Shown here: piece after piece, positions 1 to 6,272 of the stretch
Layout: each line of letters starts with the position of its first letter
Numbering within the stretch: the first letter of the stretch is position 1
Source of the DNA: MGNI01 sp964353875
GTDB lineage: Bacteria; Chloroflexota; Anaerolineae; Anaerolineales; E44-bin32
DNA: 13,285 bases
Assembly (NCBI GenBank): GCA_964353875.1
Contig: CAYGXU010000094.1
Coordinates: 1-13,285 of the forward strand
Direction: 5' to 3'
Made by a program: the position numbers and the translations under genes
The notes under the pieces: generated by a model
What the model was told of the DNA's origin: nothing
The model's input: the letters and a program-made list of their open reading frames with translations, nothing else
The model's database searches: none

Positions 1-16
1 GATTTGTCCGGCTTTA

Positions 17-100
17 CCCCCCTTTCATCCCCCCATTTGCGCCATTCAAGGCTATGCCCGAAATGGATTTCGGTGGCGCAAATGGGGGGACAGAGGGGGG
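17..100. repeat. Long palindromic hairpin element (REP-like or element end)
   Basis: Positions 29-44 and 74-89 form a perfect 16-bp inverted repeat (the left arm begins CCCCCCATTTGC). The 29-nt interval between the arms contains a second perfect inverted repeat, 58-64 against 67-73, so the whole can fold as a stem topped by a small hairpin. Outside the main arms, a C6 run at 17-22 faces a G6 run at 95-100 across a short mismatched stretch. The element ends about 13 bases before the first plus-strand start codon. No second copy was seen in the window, so repetitiveness is unproven. It could be a REP or BIME-type palindrome, a small mobile element end, or a structured leader. Confidence 0.6.
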
Positions 101-113
101 TCATGAGTGAATC

Positions 114-572
114 GTGGCGATTGTCGATATGGCTGAGCAGATACGAATAATTTACGAAGATTTTATTTTTTTTCCTGATAAGGGGGTAGTTGCTCAAAAA
201 TCAAAGCTGGTATACCCTTCTATAGAATTTTGGATATGTGCAGCCATTTGCACATTATTGTGGAGGTGTCTTATGACGTTCCCTATCTGGTTGTTAGTTG
301 CTTTCGCTTTCTTGTATTTCTCCTTCATCTTCTGGCAATACTCCAATATGCCAGTCCGTTCCTTTGTCTTTCGAAAACGGGAACCAAATCCTTCAGCCGA
401 AGGAGAAGAGAAGAAAGAAGAAGAGGAGATACGGACATTGACTACCGAATCGGTCCTCGAGTTTGAAGGTTATCTGAAGTCGGTTAATGATAAGATTAAA
501 ACACGCTTCCGAATCGGTGCCATGGGCTTCCTCCTCGCTGCCGTGGGAGCCTTTGTAGCCATATTTATTTAG
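114..572 (+). CDS. Small membrane protein of unknown function
   Basis: Product not recognised. The 152-residue frame has three hydrophobic segments at about residues 36-53, 55-74 and 135-152. The second and third are separated by a highly charged Lys/Glu linker (about 88-106) and a short polar helix-like stretch. The C-terminus ends inside the last membrane segment. The GTG at 114 follows an in-frame stop at 108-110 and has no well-spaced ribosome binding site. ATG 129 (Met6) is an alternative. A strong GGAGGTG lies five to six bases before the in-frame ATG at 273 (Met54), so the real product could be a 99-residue protein with only the last two segments. The first 53 codons look purine-rich at first positions, which mildly favours the longer form. 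It is the only plus-strand gene and is convergent with its neighbour. No homology-based function can be offered. Confidence 0.55.
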   Translation: MAIVDMAEQIRIIYEDFIFFPDKGVVAQKSKLVYPSIEFWICAAICTLLWRCLMTFPIWLLVAFAFLYFSFIFWQYSNMPVRSFVFRKREPNPSAEGEEKKEEEEIRTLTTESVLEFEGYLKSVNDKIKTRFRIGAMGFLLAAVGAFVAIFI

Positions 573-776
573 GCTCGAAAGTGAGATTGTGCCTGGGCGT
601 AGTTCGACTGCGCAAATCGAGTGATTTGGATGGATATCCAATTACTCGTATTCAAACTGCCCCGGTCACATCAAGAAGGGCATATACACTCGTGCATATC
701 GAGTGTTAAAGGAAGGGGAAATGCTCTGAAGGGTTTCGGCCTCAAAAACCCTATAGATATCAGCGCCCAATTCCAT

Positions 777-814
777 TAAAAATAAGCATGCCTACAAGGT
801 ATCTTGTGGGCATG
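777..814 (-). terminator. Probable intrinsic terminator of the DUF5666-repeat gene
   Basis: Positions 787-798 and 803-814 pair as a 12-bp stem (one G-U type pair) around a 4-nt loop. Read on the minus strand the stem is followed by CTTATTTTTAAT. It lies about 107 bases downstream of the stop codon at 921. On the plus strand the hairpin is followed only by TCTTTC, so plus-strand termination would be weaker. Confidence 0.6.
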
Positions 815-832
815 TCTTTCGATATTCAAGAA

Positions 833-861
833 TTGAAATAGTCTCAAGCTATACTTATAAT
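833..861 (+). promoter_or_regulatory. Near-consensus sigma-70 promoter with no gene behind it
   Basis: TTGAAA at 833-838 and TATAAT at 856-861 are separated by exactly 17 bases, an 11 of 12 match to the sigma-70 consensus. Transcription would start near 868 and run into the 3' end of the minus-strand gene that stops at 921, giving an antisense RNA. No plus-strand reading frame with a ribosome binding site follows. The region is AT-rich, so a chance match cannot be excluded. Confidence 0.4.
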
Positions 862-920
862 TTTATGGAGTATTCTTTGAAATCAGGACTCCTGCATGGA
901 TTTCTGAAGTTGATTCTCTC

Positions 921-2012
921 CTAATCCCCCACTCCAACAACCCTCGCTAATAGTGCACCATCATCTGTCTCTGTCGCCCCAACAATCGTAACCATCCCTA
1001 CTTCTAAGCCCTCTAAACCGCTTATTGCACCTGAGCGAGAGTGGAAAGTAGTCGTTTCATCCACGCGAAATGTGAGCTCACCTTTAACCCTGGTATTTAA
1101 CGTAAAGCTATGATCGCTAATGGCAATGATTCTCCCCGCCGCTTTGACATCGAAATTTGACAGTTGAGGATGATCCTGGGGGTTGCCTACAGCGACAAGG
1201 AGAGCAATCAGGTCGCCATCATCACCTTTGATTGCCACTACGATGGCATGCATTCCTTTCTTCAGATCATGAATATCCTCCAATGTACCATCGCGACTTC
1301 GAAACCTGGTTCGTTCTGAGACTGAAAGAGTCAGCACCTTACCGCCAGGGGTGGAAAGATCGAAGGTCCCTTGGCCTGGAACGATGGCAATAACCTCTCC
1401 TAAAACGCGCCTCCTTTCGAAGGCGTTTATATTGCCCGCGAAGACGACAAGCGCCAATTCCTGATTCCCTTCTCGACCTACTGCGACGACTGCCGCAGGT
1501 ATGCCTGGCTCGAGATCGCTAAGCTCTTCCACATTCCCTTCACGACTTCGGAAACGCGTTCGCTCATTCACAATAAAGGGAAGCAATTCACCCTTTCTTG
1601 TCTCGAGGGTGAAAGCTTCCTCCTCTGGATTGATACTTGCGATCTTCCCAAATGAACGTGAAACATCGGGCAAATCCTTCGGATTCCTTGCAGCGATTGT
1701 GAGTGCCTCGATGGTATTCTCAGCCTGACGCTCCCCGATCACCAGAGCCTTCATCCCCACTTCCAGATCCTCAAGGCCATCGATCCAGTCCCCGCGACTG
1801 CGAAAATCAGTCAGATCCGTCACCAAAATGCGGATATCCTGGTCCCTACGGGTATTTAAAATGAAACTCACGCTACTTATGTCGACATCCTTGATCTCGC
1901 CGACAATCCGAACTTTTTCTTGTGGTCTCTCAATATCTGCGTAGGTCATACCTAGAGGGAATAACGAAAGAACAAATACAAACAACAACGTTTTTGCGAA
2001 TTTACTGACCAT
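921..2012 (-). CDS. Secreted protein with four DUF5666-type (OB-like) repeats
   Basis: The 363-residue product starts with a signal peptide (Lys4 and Lys7, hydrophobic core 9-21, likely cleavage after Ala25 in TYA-D), so the mature protein should be exported. The rest is four tandem repeats of about 84 residues, at roughly 34-110, 119-194, 203-277 and 290-363. Each has a GxI..I start, a beta-rich core, the motif FRSR (residues 70, 154, 237; FHSR at 323), then L..LE.GM and a valine-rich strand ending near G-N or G-D. This resembles the DUF5666 family, in which each unit is thought to be a small beta-barrel; biochemical function is unknown. Start ATG 2012 is supported by AAGGAGGAA at 2017-2025. 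The gene follows the kinase gene in the same direction after 85 bases with a possible promoter between. A substrate-binding or surface role is only inference. Confidence 0.8.
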   Translation of the reverse strand: MVSKFAKTLLFVFVLSLFPLGMTYADIERPQEKVRIVGEIKDVDISSVSFILNTRRDQDIRILVTDLTDFRSRGDWIDGLEDLEVGMKALVIGERQAENTIEALTIAARNPKDLPDVSRSFGKIASINPEEEAFTLETRKGELLPFIVNERTRFRSREGNVEELSDLEPGIPAAVVAVGREGNQELALVVFAGNINAFERRRVLGEVIAIVPGQGTFDLSTPGGKVLTLSVSERTRFRSRDGTLEDIHDLKKGMHAIVVAIKGDDGDLIALLVAVGNPQDHPQLSNFDVKAAGRIIAISDHSFTLNTRVKGELTFRVDETTTFHSRSGAISGLEGLEVGMVTIVGATETDDGALLARVVGVGD

Positions 2013-2034
2013 GTTGTTCCTCCTTGAAGAATAA

Positions 2035-2062
2035 TTAATATAATCTTCCTTTGGTCAGGCAA
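2035..2062 (-). promoter_or_regulatory. Possible promoter of the DUF5666-repeat gene
   Basis: On the minus strand TTGCCT (2057-2062) and TATTAA (2035-2040) are 16 bases apart, placing a start point near 2028, just ahead of the AAGGAGGAA ribosome binding site at 2017-2025. Each hexamer is an imperfect match in an AT-rich gap, so this is tentative. Confidence 0.25.
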
Positions 2063-2097
2063 ACTACGTATGTTGTTAATGTAAAAACCTTGTAAAC

Positions 2098-2754
2098 TTA
2101 CTCCTTCATGGGTTCCTTAGGGAATTCCACTTCCTCCTTACCAGCAAGTTTGTCATAAATCCTCTGTACAATAATCTCAAGATGGCGCGGGCGATGGACG
2201 AAATCAAGATCGTCAGTACGGATGGTCAATACAGGACATAGGTCATACGACTGCATCCATTCATTATAGAATTCCTGCAGGAGTTGAAGGTATTCATAGG
2301 AAATGCCCATCTCCATCTCACGCCCGCGGCTACGGATCCGTTCTAAGAGCACTTCAATTGGCGCTTTTAAATAGATGAGCAAATCTGGAGCGGGAAGCTT
2401 ATGGACGACCGAATTAAAAACCTTACGATAGGTTTGATAGTCCCTCTCCGTCATATTGCCCAGTTTTACCAAAGCTCGCGCAAAAATTTCGGCATCTTCA
2501 TAAATCGAACGATCGATAATGGCAGGTTTATTCGACATTGCCAGGGAAAGATGCTGCTCTGCTCGATGCCCCAGGAAAAAAATCTGCAGATGGAAGGCCC
2601 ATTTTTGCATATCGGCATAGAAATCAGGCAGGTACGGATTGTCGACAACGGACTCAAAAGCTGTGAGCCATCCGAGTCGGCTTCCCAGTCGTTCTGTCAA
2701 GGAGGTCTTCCCAGAGCTGATATTCCCTGCCACAAGCACAAATCGCTTAGTCAT
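2098..2754 (-). CDS. Deoxynucleoside kinase (deoxyadenosine/deoxyguanosine kinase family)
   Basis: Phosphorylates deoxynucleosides to 5'-monophosphates in the cytoplasm, the first step of dNTP salvage. The 218-residue length fits the dNK family. Visible motifs are the P-loop GNISSGKT at 10-17, the FES acidic region with Glu34 (expected catalytic base), the DRSIYED motif at 81-87 (the DRS signature), and an arginine-rich LID segment RIRSRGREME at 139-148. Base preference cannot be read securely from sequence; bacterial relatives act on dA, dG or dC. Start ATG 2754 is fixed by the strong AAGGAGGAGG at 2759-2768, five bases upstream, and by the position of the P-loop near the N-terminus. It lies 284 bases beyond nrdJ, separated by an intrinsic terminator, so it probably has its own promoter. 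Its place behind nrdR-nrdJ ties salvage to de novo synthesis. Confidence 0.9.
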   Translation of the reverse strand: MTKRFVLVAGNISSGKTSLTERLGSRLGWLTAFESVVDNPYLPDFYADMQKWAFHLQIFFLGHRAEQHLSLAMSNKPAIIDRSIYEDAEIFARALVKLGNMTERDYQTYRKVFNSVVHKLPAPDLLIYLKAPIEVLLERIRSRGREMEMGISYEYLQLLQEFYNEWMQSYDLCPVLTIRTDDLDFVHRPRHLEIIVQRIYDKLAGKEEVEFPKEPMKE

Positions 2755-2795
2755 CGATCCTCCTCCTTCGATAAGCTTATGATCTTCTCAAGCTA

Positions 2796-2823
2796 AACGG
2801 TTCTGTCTCGATTTTTGACCGTT
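2796..2823. promoter_or_regulatory. Inverted repeat upstream of the kinase gene, possible operator
   Basis: AACGGT at 2796-2801 and ACCGTT at 2818-2823 are perfect inverted half-sites whose centres are 22 bases apart, about two helical turns. They lie 42-69 bases upstream of the kinase start. This spacing suits a dimeric regulator, but the half-sites are only 6 bp and no convincing promoter hexamers were found around them. Confidence 0.25.
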
Positions 2824-2968
2824 ACGAATTACCAAACCGGGGTTGGATGCATCGATTTCGTCCTTTCCCTTGAAACGTAAGGGATAAAATGCCGATCATC
2901 TTTCTGCAGTGATTATTTCCACTCAAATGCGTCATCGAAAACCGACCAACGAAAAGGATTTCCCTAAG

Positions 2969-2994
2969 AAAAAAAGGGCACGGCGTTCGTGCCC
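2969..2994 (-). terminator. Intrinsic terminator of nrdJ
   Basis: Positions 2976-2982 (GGGCACG) and 2988-2994 (CGTGCCC) form a perfect GC-rich 7-bp stem with a 5-nt loop. On the minus strand it is followed directly by seven T residues (2975-2969). It lies 44 bases after the nrdJ stop codon. Confidence 0.9.
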
Positions 2995-3038
2995 GAACCT
3001 TTTCGTTCAACTCTTCTTTTATCCTTCCAATGTAGGAA

Positions 3039-5516
3039 TCAACATTCGCTATAACCGCAGCCATAGCACTTGCGACAACCCTCTTCATTCACCAGAGAAG
3101 GCGCCCCGCATTCCGGGCATAAATCACCGATCCTCATCGGCAATTGCGCCTCAAGGAAATCCTCGTGATCATTTCGGTTCACTTCCGGGACCTCACCCAA
3201 GTAAGCCGCGAGGGCACGTGCCAGTCCATCTGGCAAAGAGAGGACACGATTGGGACCGAATCCGGTCGGATGACCTCCTCCGATCCCTGCCAGCTGCCGA
3301 ATAATTTCCGCCATACGATCGCGTGGCGATAGGGGTGAAGCAACGCGTAAAATATATGAAGTCAAACGTCCTAGCGCTTCGGATATTGCAGCCGTTTCCG
3401 AACCTGCTTTGGCGGTGGTGATAAATACTTCAAAAGGTTGACCCGTGCCATTGTGGTTAACAGTGACGAAAGCTTTCCCTAGAGGTGTGCTGATCTGGTA
3501 GGTCGAACCGTCCAATCGTTGTGGGCGCGGCTTCTTTCCCTCATGCCAGATTTCAAGTTGAGCAGGTTTCCTCTGAACGCCTGATTTCTTCTTGGCCACC
3601 TCTCCTGTCTCTAATACCACTTTCGTACGAGAGCCGGTGACATAAACAGTAAGGCCTTTACAGCCCAACTGCCAGGCGAGGATGAAAGCTTTAGCTACCT
3701 CCTCCTCAACCGCTGTTTCTGGAAAGTTGCAGGTCTTACTCAGACTGTTATCAACAAAGAGCTGGAGAGCGCCCTGCATGCGCACATGGCCTTCCACAGA
3801 GATATCTTGCGAAACAACGAAAATGTCGCGGATTGTATTCGGTAATTCGCTCACCCCCTGGCAGGAGCCTTTTTCCATCACTTCTTGTATGATCTCATCT
3901 CTGCTTTGGTCATCAAAACCGGCTTCAATCAGCGCCTGTTCGAACATCGGGCTGACATAGGTCAATCGAAGATCTTCGCCATGATCGTTCACATGGCGGT
4001 AATATGCCAAGGCAAAAACGGGTTCGCAGCCATAGCCCTCGCAGCCAGCGACCGTAGCGATTGTCCCAGTGGGGGCGATGGTTGTTAACGCCGCATTACG
4101 GATCCCATATGTACGCAGGCCTTCCAGGACATTATCCCAACGCACTTCGGGACGATGGAAATCATATTCAGACGAAAGAATCGATATCGGCGGTTCCCAG
4201 ACCAACTGCTGTGGATCGAAAATGCTTCCGGAAATGGCTTCAAATGCACCTCGCTTCCGTGCCAAATCGATGCTGGTGAGATAGGCATGATAGCTGATGA
4301 ATTCCATCACATGACCAGCGAATACTTGCGCCTCTTCTGAACCATAGCGAATGCCAACATGGAACATCAAATCCGCAAGTCCCATGATACCTAAGCCTAT
4401 CCTACGAGCGCGCTGAGCGGCTTCTTTCAATTGCGGAACCGCAGGGACATATTTATTGGCGTTAACGACGTCATCAAGGAATTGCACACTGAGGATCACA
4501 GATTCCTGTAATTTTTCCCAATCTACTTCGCCCGGTCCTGCGAAATGTTGCGCGAGGTTGATCGAGCCCAGACAGCAATTTTCATAAGGGCCCAACCATT
4601 GTTCACCGCACGGATTGGTCGCTTCTAGTTTATATAGATGAGGCAGTGGATTGGAGCGATTAGCTGCATCAATGAATAGAATCCCTGGTTCCCCATTATG
4701 ATGGGCATACCTTACAATGAGGTCGAAGATCTCTCTGGCTCTTACAGTCTCTACAACCTGCCCGGTATGGGGGGTGATTAAATCGTATACTGAATCTTCC
4801 TGCACAGCTTGCATGAATTGATCTGTGAGTGCAATGGAAATGTTAAAATTAGTGATTTGATTCTCATCGACTTTACAAGAAATAAAATCGCGTATATCGG
4901 GATGATCTACCCTGAGGACTGCCATGTTTGCACCGCGTCGCGTCCCACCCTGAGCGACCTCACCAAAAGCCTTATCATAAACCCGGAGAAAACCTACAGG
5001 ACCTGTGGCATGTCCTGCAGAGGAGCGAACAAGAGCACCCTTCTGACGCAGATGGCTGAATGAGAAACCATTTCCGCCACCGGTTTGTTGAATGAGCGCA
5101 GCGTCCCGCAATGTTTGAAAAATACCACTTGATTCTCGCCCCATATCATCACAGATTGGGAGGACAAAACAGGCTGCCAGTTGCCCCAAGGGCGTCCCTG
5201 CTCCCGTGAATGTGGGGGAATTGGGGAAAAACCTTTTTGTAACCAACATATTGTAGAATTTCACGGCGATGTCCATGACATCCCCGTCCCAATCATCCTC
5301 TACTTTGGCAATATGGTATGCGACGCGCCAAAACATCTCCTCAACGGTCTCAACAGGCTCACCACCCTCTCCATGACGGATGTAACGCTTCATCAAAACG
5401 GTTCGGGCGTTCTCCGAAAGTTCAATTTTCTTTAAGCCCGGCGGCATTGGAAGGTTCGAGGAGTAACCATCTTCATCCTTCATAACATCTAAATGCCCTT
5501 CTGATGTCCCAAACAT
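3039..5516 (-). CDS. nrdJ: Adenosylcobalamin-dependent (class II) ribonucleoside-diphosphate reductase
   Basis: Reduces ribonucleotides to deoxyribonucleotides using a thiyl radical made from coenzyme B12. Numbering from ATG 5540, the key residues are the NPCGE motif at 309-313 (Asn309, Cys311 as radical site, Glu313), redox partner cysteines Cys124 (LAACFVLP) and Cys322 (ENCCLGSINL), and the PTGTI phosphate loop at 490-494. The spacings between these cysteines match those I recall for Thermotoga NrdJ. A TSCPD-type domain (about 680-760) follows, and then a cysteine-rich tail with CPEC at 808-811 and Cys822, 825, 828 and 833. No intein is present. The frame opens at ATG 5540, but AGGAGGTG at 5521-5528 lies inside that extension and is well spaced for ATG 5516, which I choose (825 residues). 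It follows nrdR by 86 bases and likely shares its transcript; no good NrdR box was seen in that gap. Confidence 0.95.
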   Translation of the reverse strand: MFGTSEGHLDVMKDEDGYSSNLPMPPGLKKIELSENARTVLMKRYIRHGEGGEPVETVEEMFWRVAYHIAKVEDDWDGDVMDIAVKFYNMLVTKRFFPNSPTFTGAGTPLGQLAACFVLPICDDMGRESSGIFQTLRDAALIQQTGGGNGFSFSHLRQKGALVRSSAGHATGPVGFLRVYDKAFGEVAQGGTRRGANMAVLRVDHPDIRDFISCKVDENQITNFNISIALTDQFMQAVQEDSVYDLITPHTGQVVETVRAREIFDLIVRYAHHNGEPGILFIDAANRSNPLPHLYKLEATNPCGEQWLGPYENCCLGSINLAQHFAGPGEVDWEKLQESVILSVQFLDDVVNANKYVPAVPQLKEAAQRARRIGLGIMGLADLMFHVGIRYGSEEAQVFAGHVMEFISYHAYLTSIDLARKRGAFEAISGSIFDPQQLVWEPPISILSSEYDFHRPEVRWDNVLEGLRTYGIRNAALTTIAPTGTIATVAGCEGYGCEPVFALAYYRHVNDHGEDLRLTYVSPMFEQALIEAGFDDQSRDEIIQEVMEKGSCQGVSELPNTIRDIFVVSQDISVEGHVRMQGALQLFVDNSLSKTCNFPETAVEEEVAKAFILAWQLGCKGLTVYVTGSRTKVVLETGEVAKKKSGVQRKPAQLEIWHEGKKPRPQRLDGSTYQISTPLGKAFVTVNHNGTGQPFEVFITTAKAGSETAAISEALGRLTSYILRVASPLSPRDRMAEIIRQLAGIGGGHPTGFGPNRVLSLPDGLARALAAYLGEVPEVNRNDHEDFLEAQLPMRIGDLCPECGAPSLVNEEGCRKCYGCGYSEC

Positions 5517-5602
5517 AAAACACCTCCTACTTAACCCCATAGCATCCTATACTGAATTACCAGGGCAAAGACTGAAAACAGAAACAGATCTGCCCCGCCC
5601 TA

Positions 5603-6052
5603 TCACAATTCAAAAAGTTGATCAATTTCATTGCGGATAGCGCGAAGATCATCTAATCCCAGATACACAATTGCATAGCGGATATACGCCACTTGGTCGA
5701 GGTCTTTCAGACCCGAGATGGCCATGTCGCCGACAACCCGAGAGGAAATTTCCGACTTCCCCATAGCCTGCAATGTCGCTTCGATTTCACCGACCAGTCG
5801 ATCGATATCGGTTGCCGACACTGGTCGCTTGGCACATGCAATCCGCAACCCCCGGGAAAGCTTGTCGCGATCAAATTCCTCACGAGTTCCATCGCGCTTG
5901 ATTAACATGGGAGCCGAGAAGATGGCGCGCTCATATGTGCTGAAACGCAGATCGCAAGCCGAACAGACGCGGCGACGTCGGACCCCCCCACGTGCATCGT
6001 GTGATGTGTCAATTACCCGAGTTTCATCATTTTGACAATATGGACAGCGCAT
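5603..6052 (-). CDS. nrdR: NrdR, ATP-cone transcriptional repressor of ribonucleotide reductase genes
   Basis: NrdR senses ATP/dATP and represses RNR genes when dNTP is plentiful. The 149-residue length is typical. The N-terminal zinc ribbon has CPYC at 3-6 and CSAC at 30-33, with the basic stretch GGVRRRR at 22-28 between. The ATP-cone spans about 49-139, including IKRDG (51-55), the FDRDKL segment and VAYIRYAIVY (121-130). The start is secure because MRCPYC is the family's normal N-terminus. There is no clear Shine-Dalgarno: the bases before ATG read TATTTTTGA, so initiation may be leaderless or SD-independent. It lies just upstream of nrdJ in the same direction, which makes nrdJ the obvious target. 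A near-perfect NrdR box in its own leader points to autoregulation. Confidence 0.97.
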   Translation of the reverse strand: MRCPYCQNDETRVIDTSHDARGGVRRRRVCSACDLRFSTYERAIFSAPMLIKRDGTREEFDRDKLSRGLRIACAKRPVSATDIDRLVGEIEATLQAMGKSEISSRVVGDMAISGLKDLDQVAYIRYAIVYLGLDDLRAIRNEIDQLFEL

Positions 6053-6114
6053 TCAAAAATACCAATAGTTAGAACACAAGTTCGATGCCAGATGTAGGCT
6101 TTTTGTTAAAATTA

Positions 6115-6130
6115 CCCCAATATATAGGTA
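6115..6130. promoter_or_regulatory. NrdR box in the nrdR leader
   Basis: The core CAATATATAG at 6118-6127 matches the NrdR-box core CWATATATWG at all ten positions and is nearly palindromic with its flanking C and G. It lies 63-78 bases before the nrdR start and immediately downstream of the predicted transcription start. NrdR boxes normally come in pairs about 31 bp apart. The best partners are weaker: 6063-6072 (8 of 10, next to the nrdR start codon, centres 55 bp apart) and 6088-6097 (7 of 10, centres 30 bp apart). Confidence 0.65.
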
Positions 6131-6141
6131 AGAAGGACCGA

Positions 6142-6171
6142 ATTCTAACATGTTCAGGACCTAACGCGCAA
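6142..6171 (-). promoter_or_regulatory. Extended -10 promoter for nrdR-nrdJ
   Basis: On the minus strand TAGAAT (6142-6147) is preceded by TGT, giving the extended -10 form TGnTAGAAT. A weak -35, TTGCGC at 6166-6171, stands 18 bases upstream. The predicted start point is about 6135, leaving a leader of roughly 80 bases that contains the NrdR box. Confidence 0.5.
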
Positions 6172-6236
6172 GTTAATTGCGAAAAATTCCTGCTTTTTAG
6201 ACTAGTACTTAAGTCCTATTCAATGGGTGGAATCGA

Positions 6237-6272
6237 GAACCGATGCTGTGAGGAGGAGTCCAGCATCGGTTC
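6237..6272. other. Strong hairpin with an anti-Shine-Dalgarno loop downstream of ftsZ
   Basis: Positions 6237-6248 and 6261-6272 form a perfect 12-bp stem (an A-T pair and a G-T pair extend it) around a 12-nt loop. In minus-strand RNA the loop reads GACUCCUCCUCA, complementary to purine-rich ribosome binding sites. No T-tract follows on either strand, so it is not an ordinary intrinsic terminator. It lies about 275 bases after the ftsZ stop and about 65 bases upstream of the nrdR promoter -35. It could be a processed 3' end, part of a small RNA, or a structured spacer. Confidence 0.5.

Larger units (their letters stand above)
573..920. other. Gene-free convergent intergenic region with hairpins
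   Basis: This 348-base stretch lies between two convergent genes and holds no credible reading frame. It contains an imperfect inverted repeat at 618-631/636-648, a perfect 7-bp hairpin at 686-692/700-706 (ACACTCG with a 7-nt loop), a 7-bp inverted repeat at 730-736/746-752, the terminator-like hairpin at 777-814, and the plus-strand promoter-like pair at 833-861. None of the first three has a T-tract, so their role is unclear. Confidence 0.5.

Noticed and set aside
103..150. Fifteen-codon plus-strand frame from ATG 103 behind a G6 run
   Set aside because: The G-run is part of the palindrome and only two bases from the ATG, and the frame is tiny and overlaps the longer gene.
230..466. Second plus-strand frame of 78 codons inside the membrane protein gene
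   Set aside because: It is a shadow frame with no ribosome binding site, and the charged part is just the Lys/Glu linker read out of frame.
730..752. AGGGTTT/AAACCCT inverted repeat as a terminator
   Set aside because: The stem is short with a 9-nt loop and no T-tract follows on either strand.
2822..3088. Open minus-strand frame of 88 codons between nrdJ and the kinase gene
   Set aside because: It overlaps the nrdJ 3' end and runs through the nrdJ terminator, and it has no ribosome binding site or recognisable protein features.
2909..3304. Plus-strand frame of 131 codons across the end of nrdJ
   Set aside because: It is antisense to nrdJ and to the terminator, with composition typical of a shadow frame.
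5541..5602. Possible separate nrdJ promoter or NrdR box in the nrdR-nrdJ gap
   Set aside because: The best hexamers and the best box-like match (6 of 10) are too weak to report as features.
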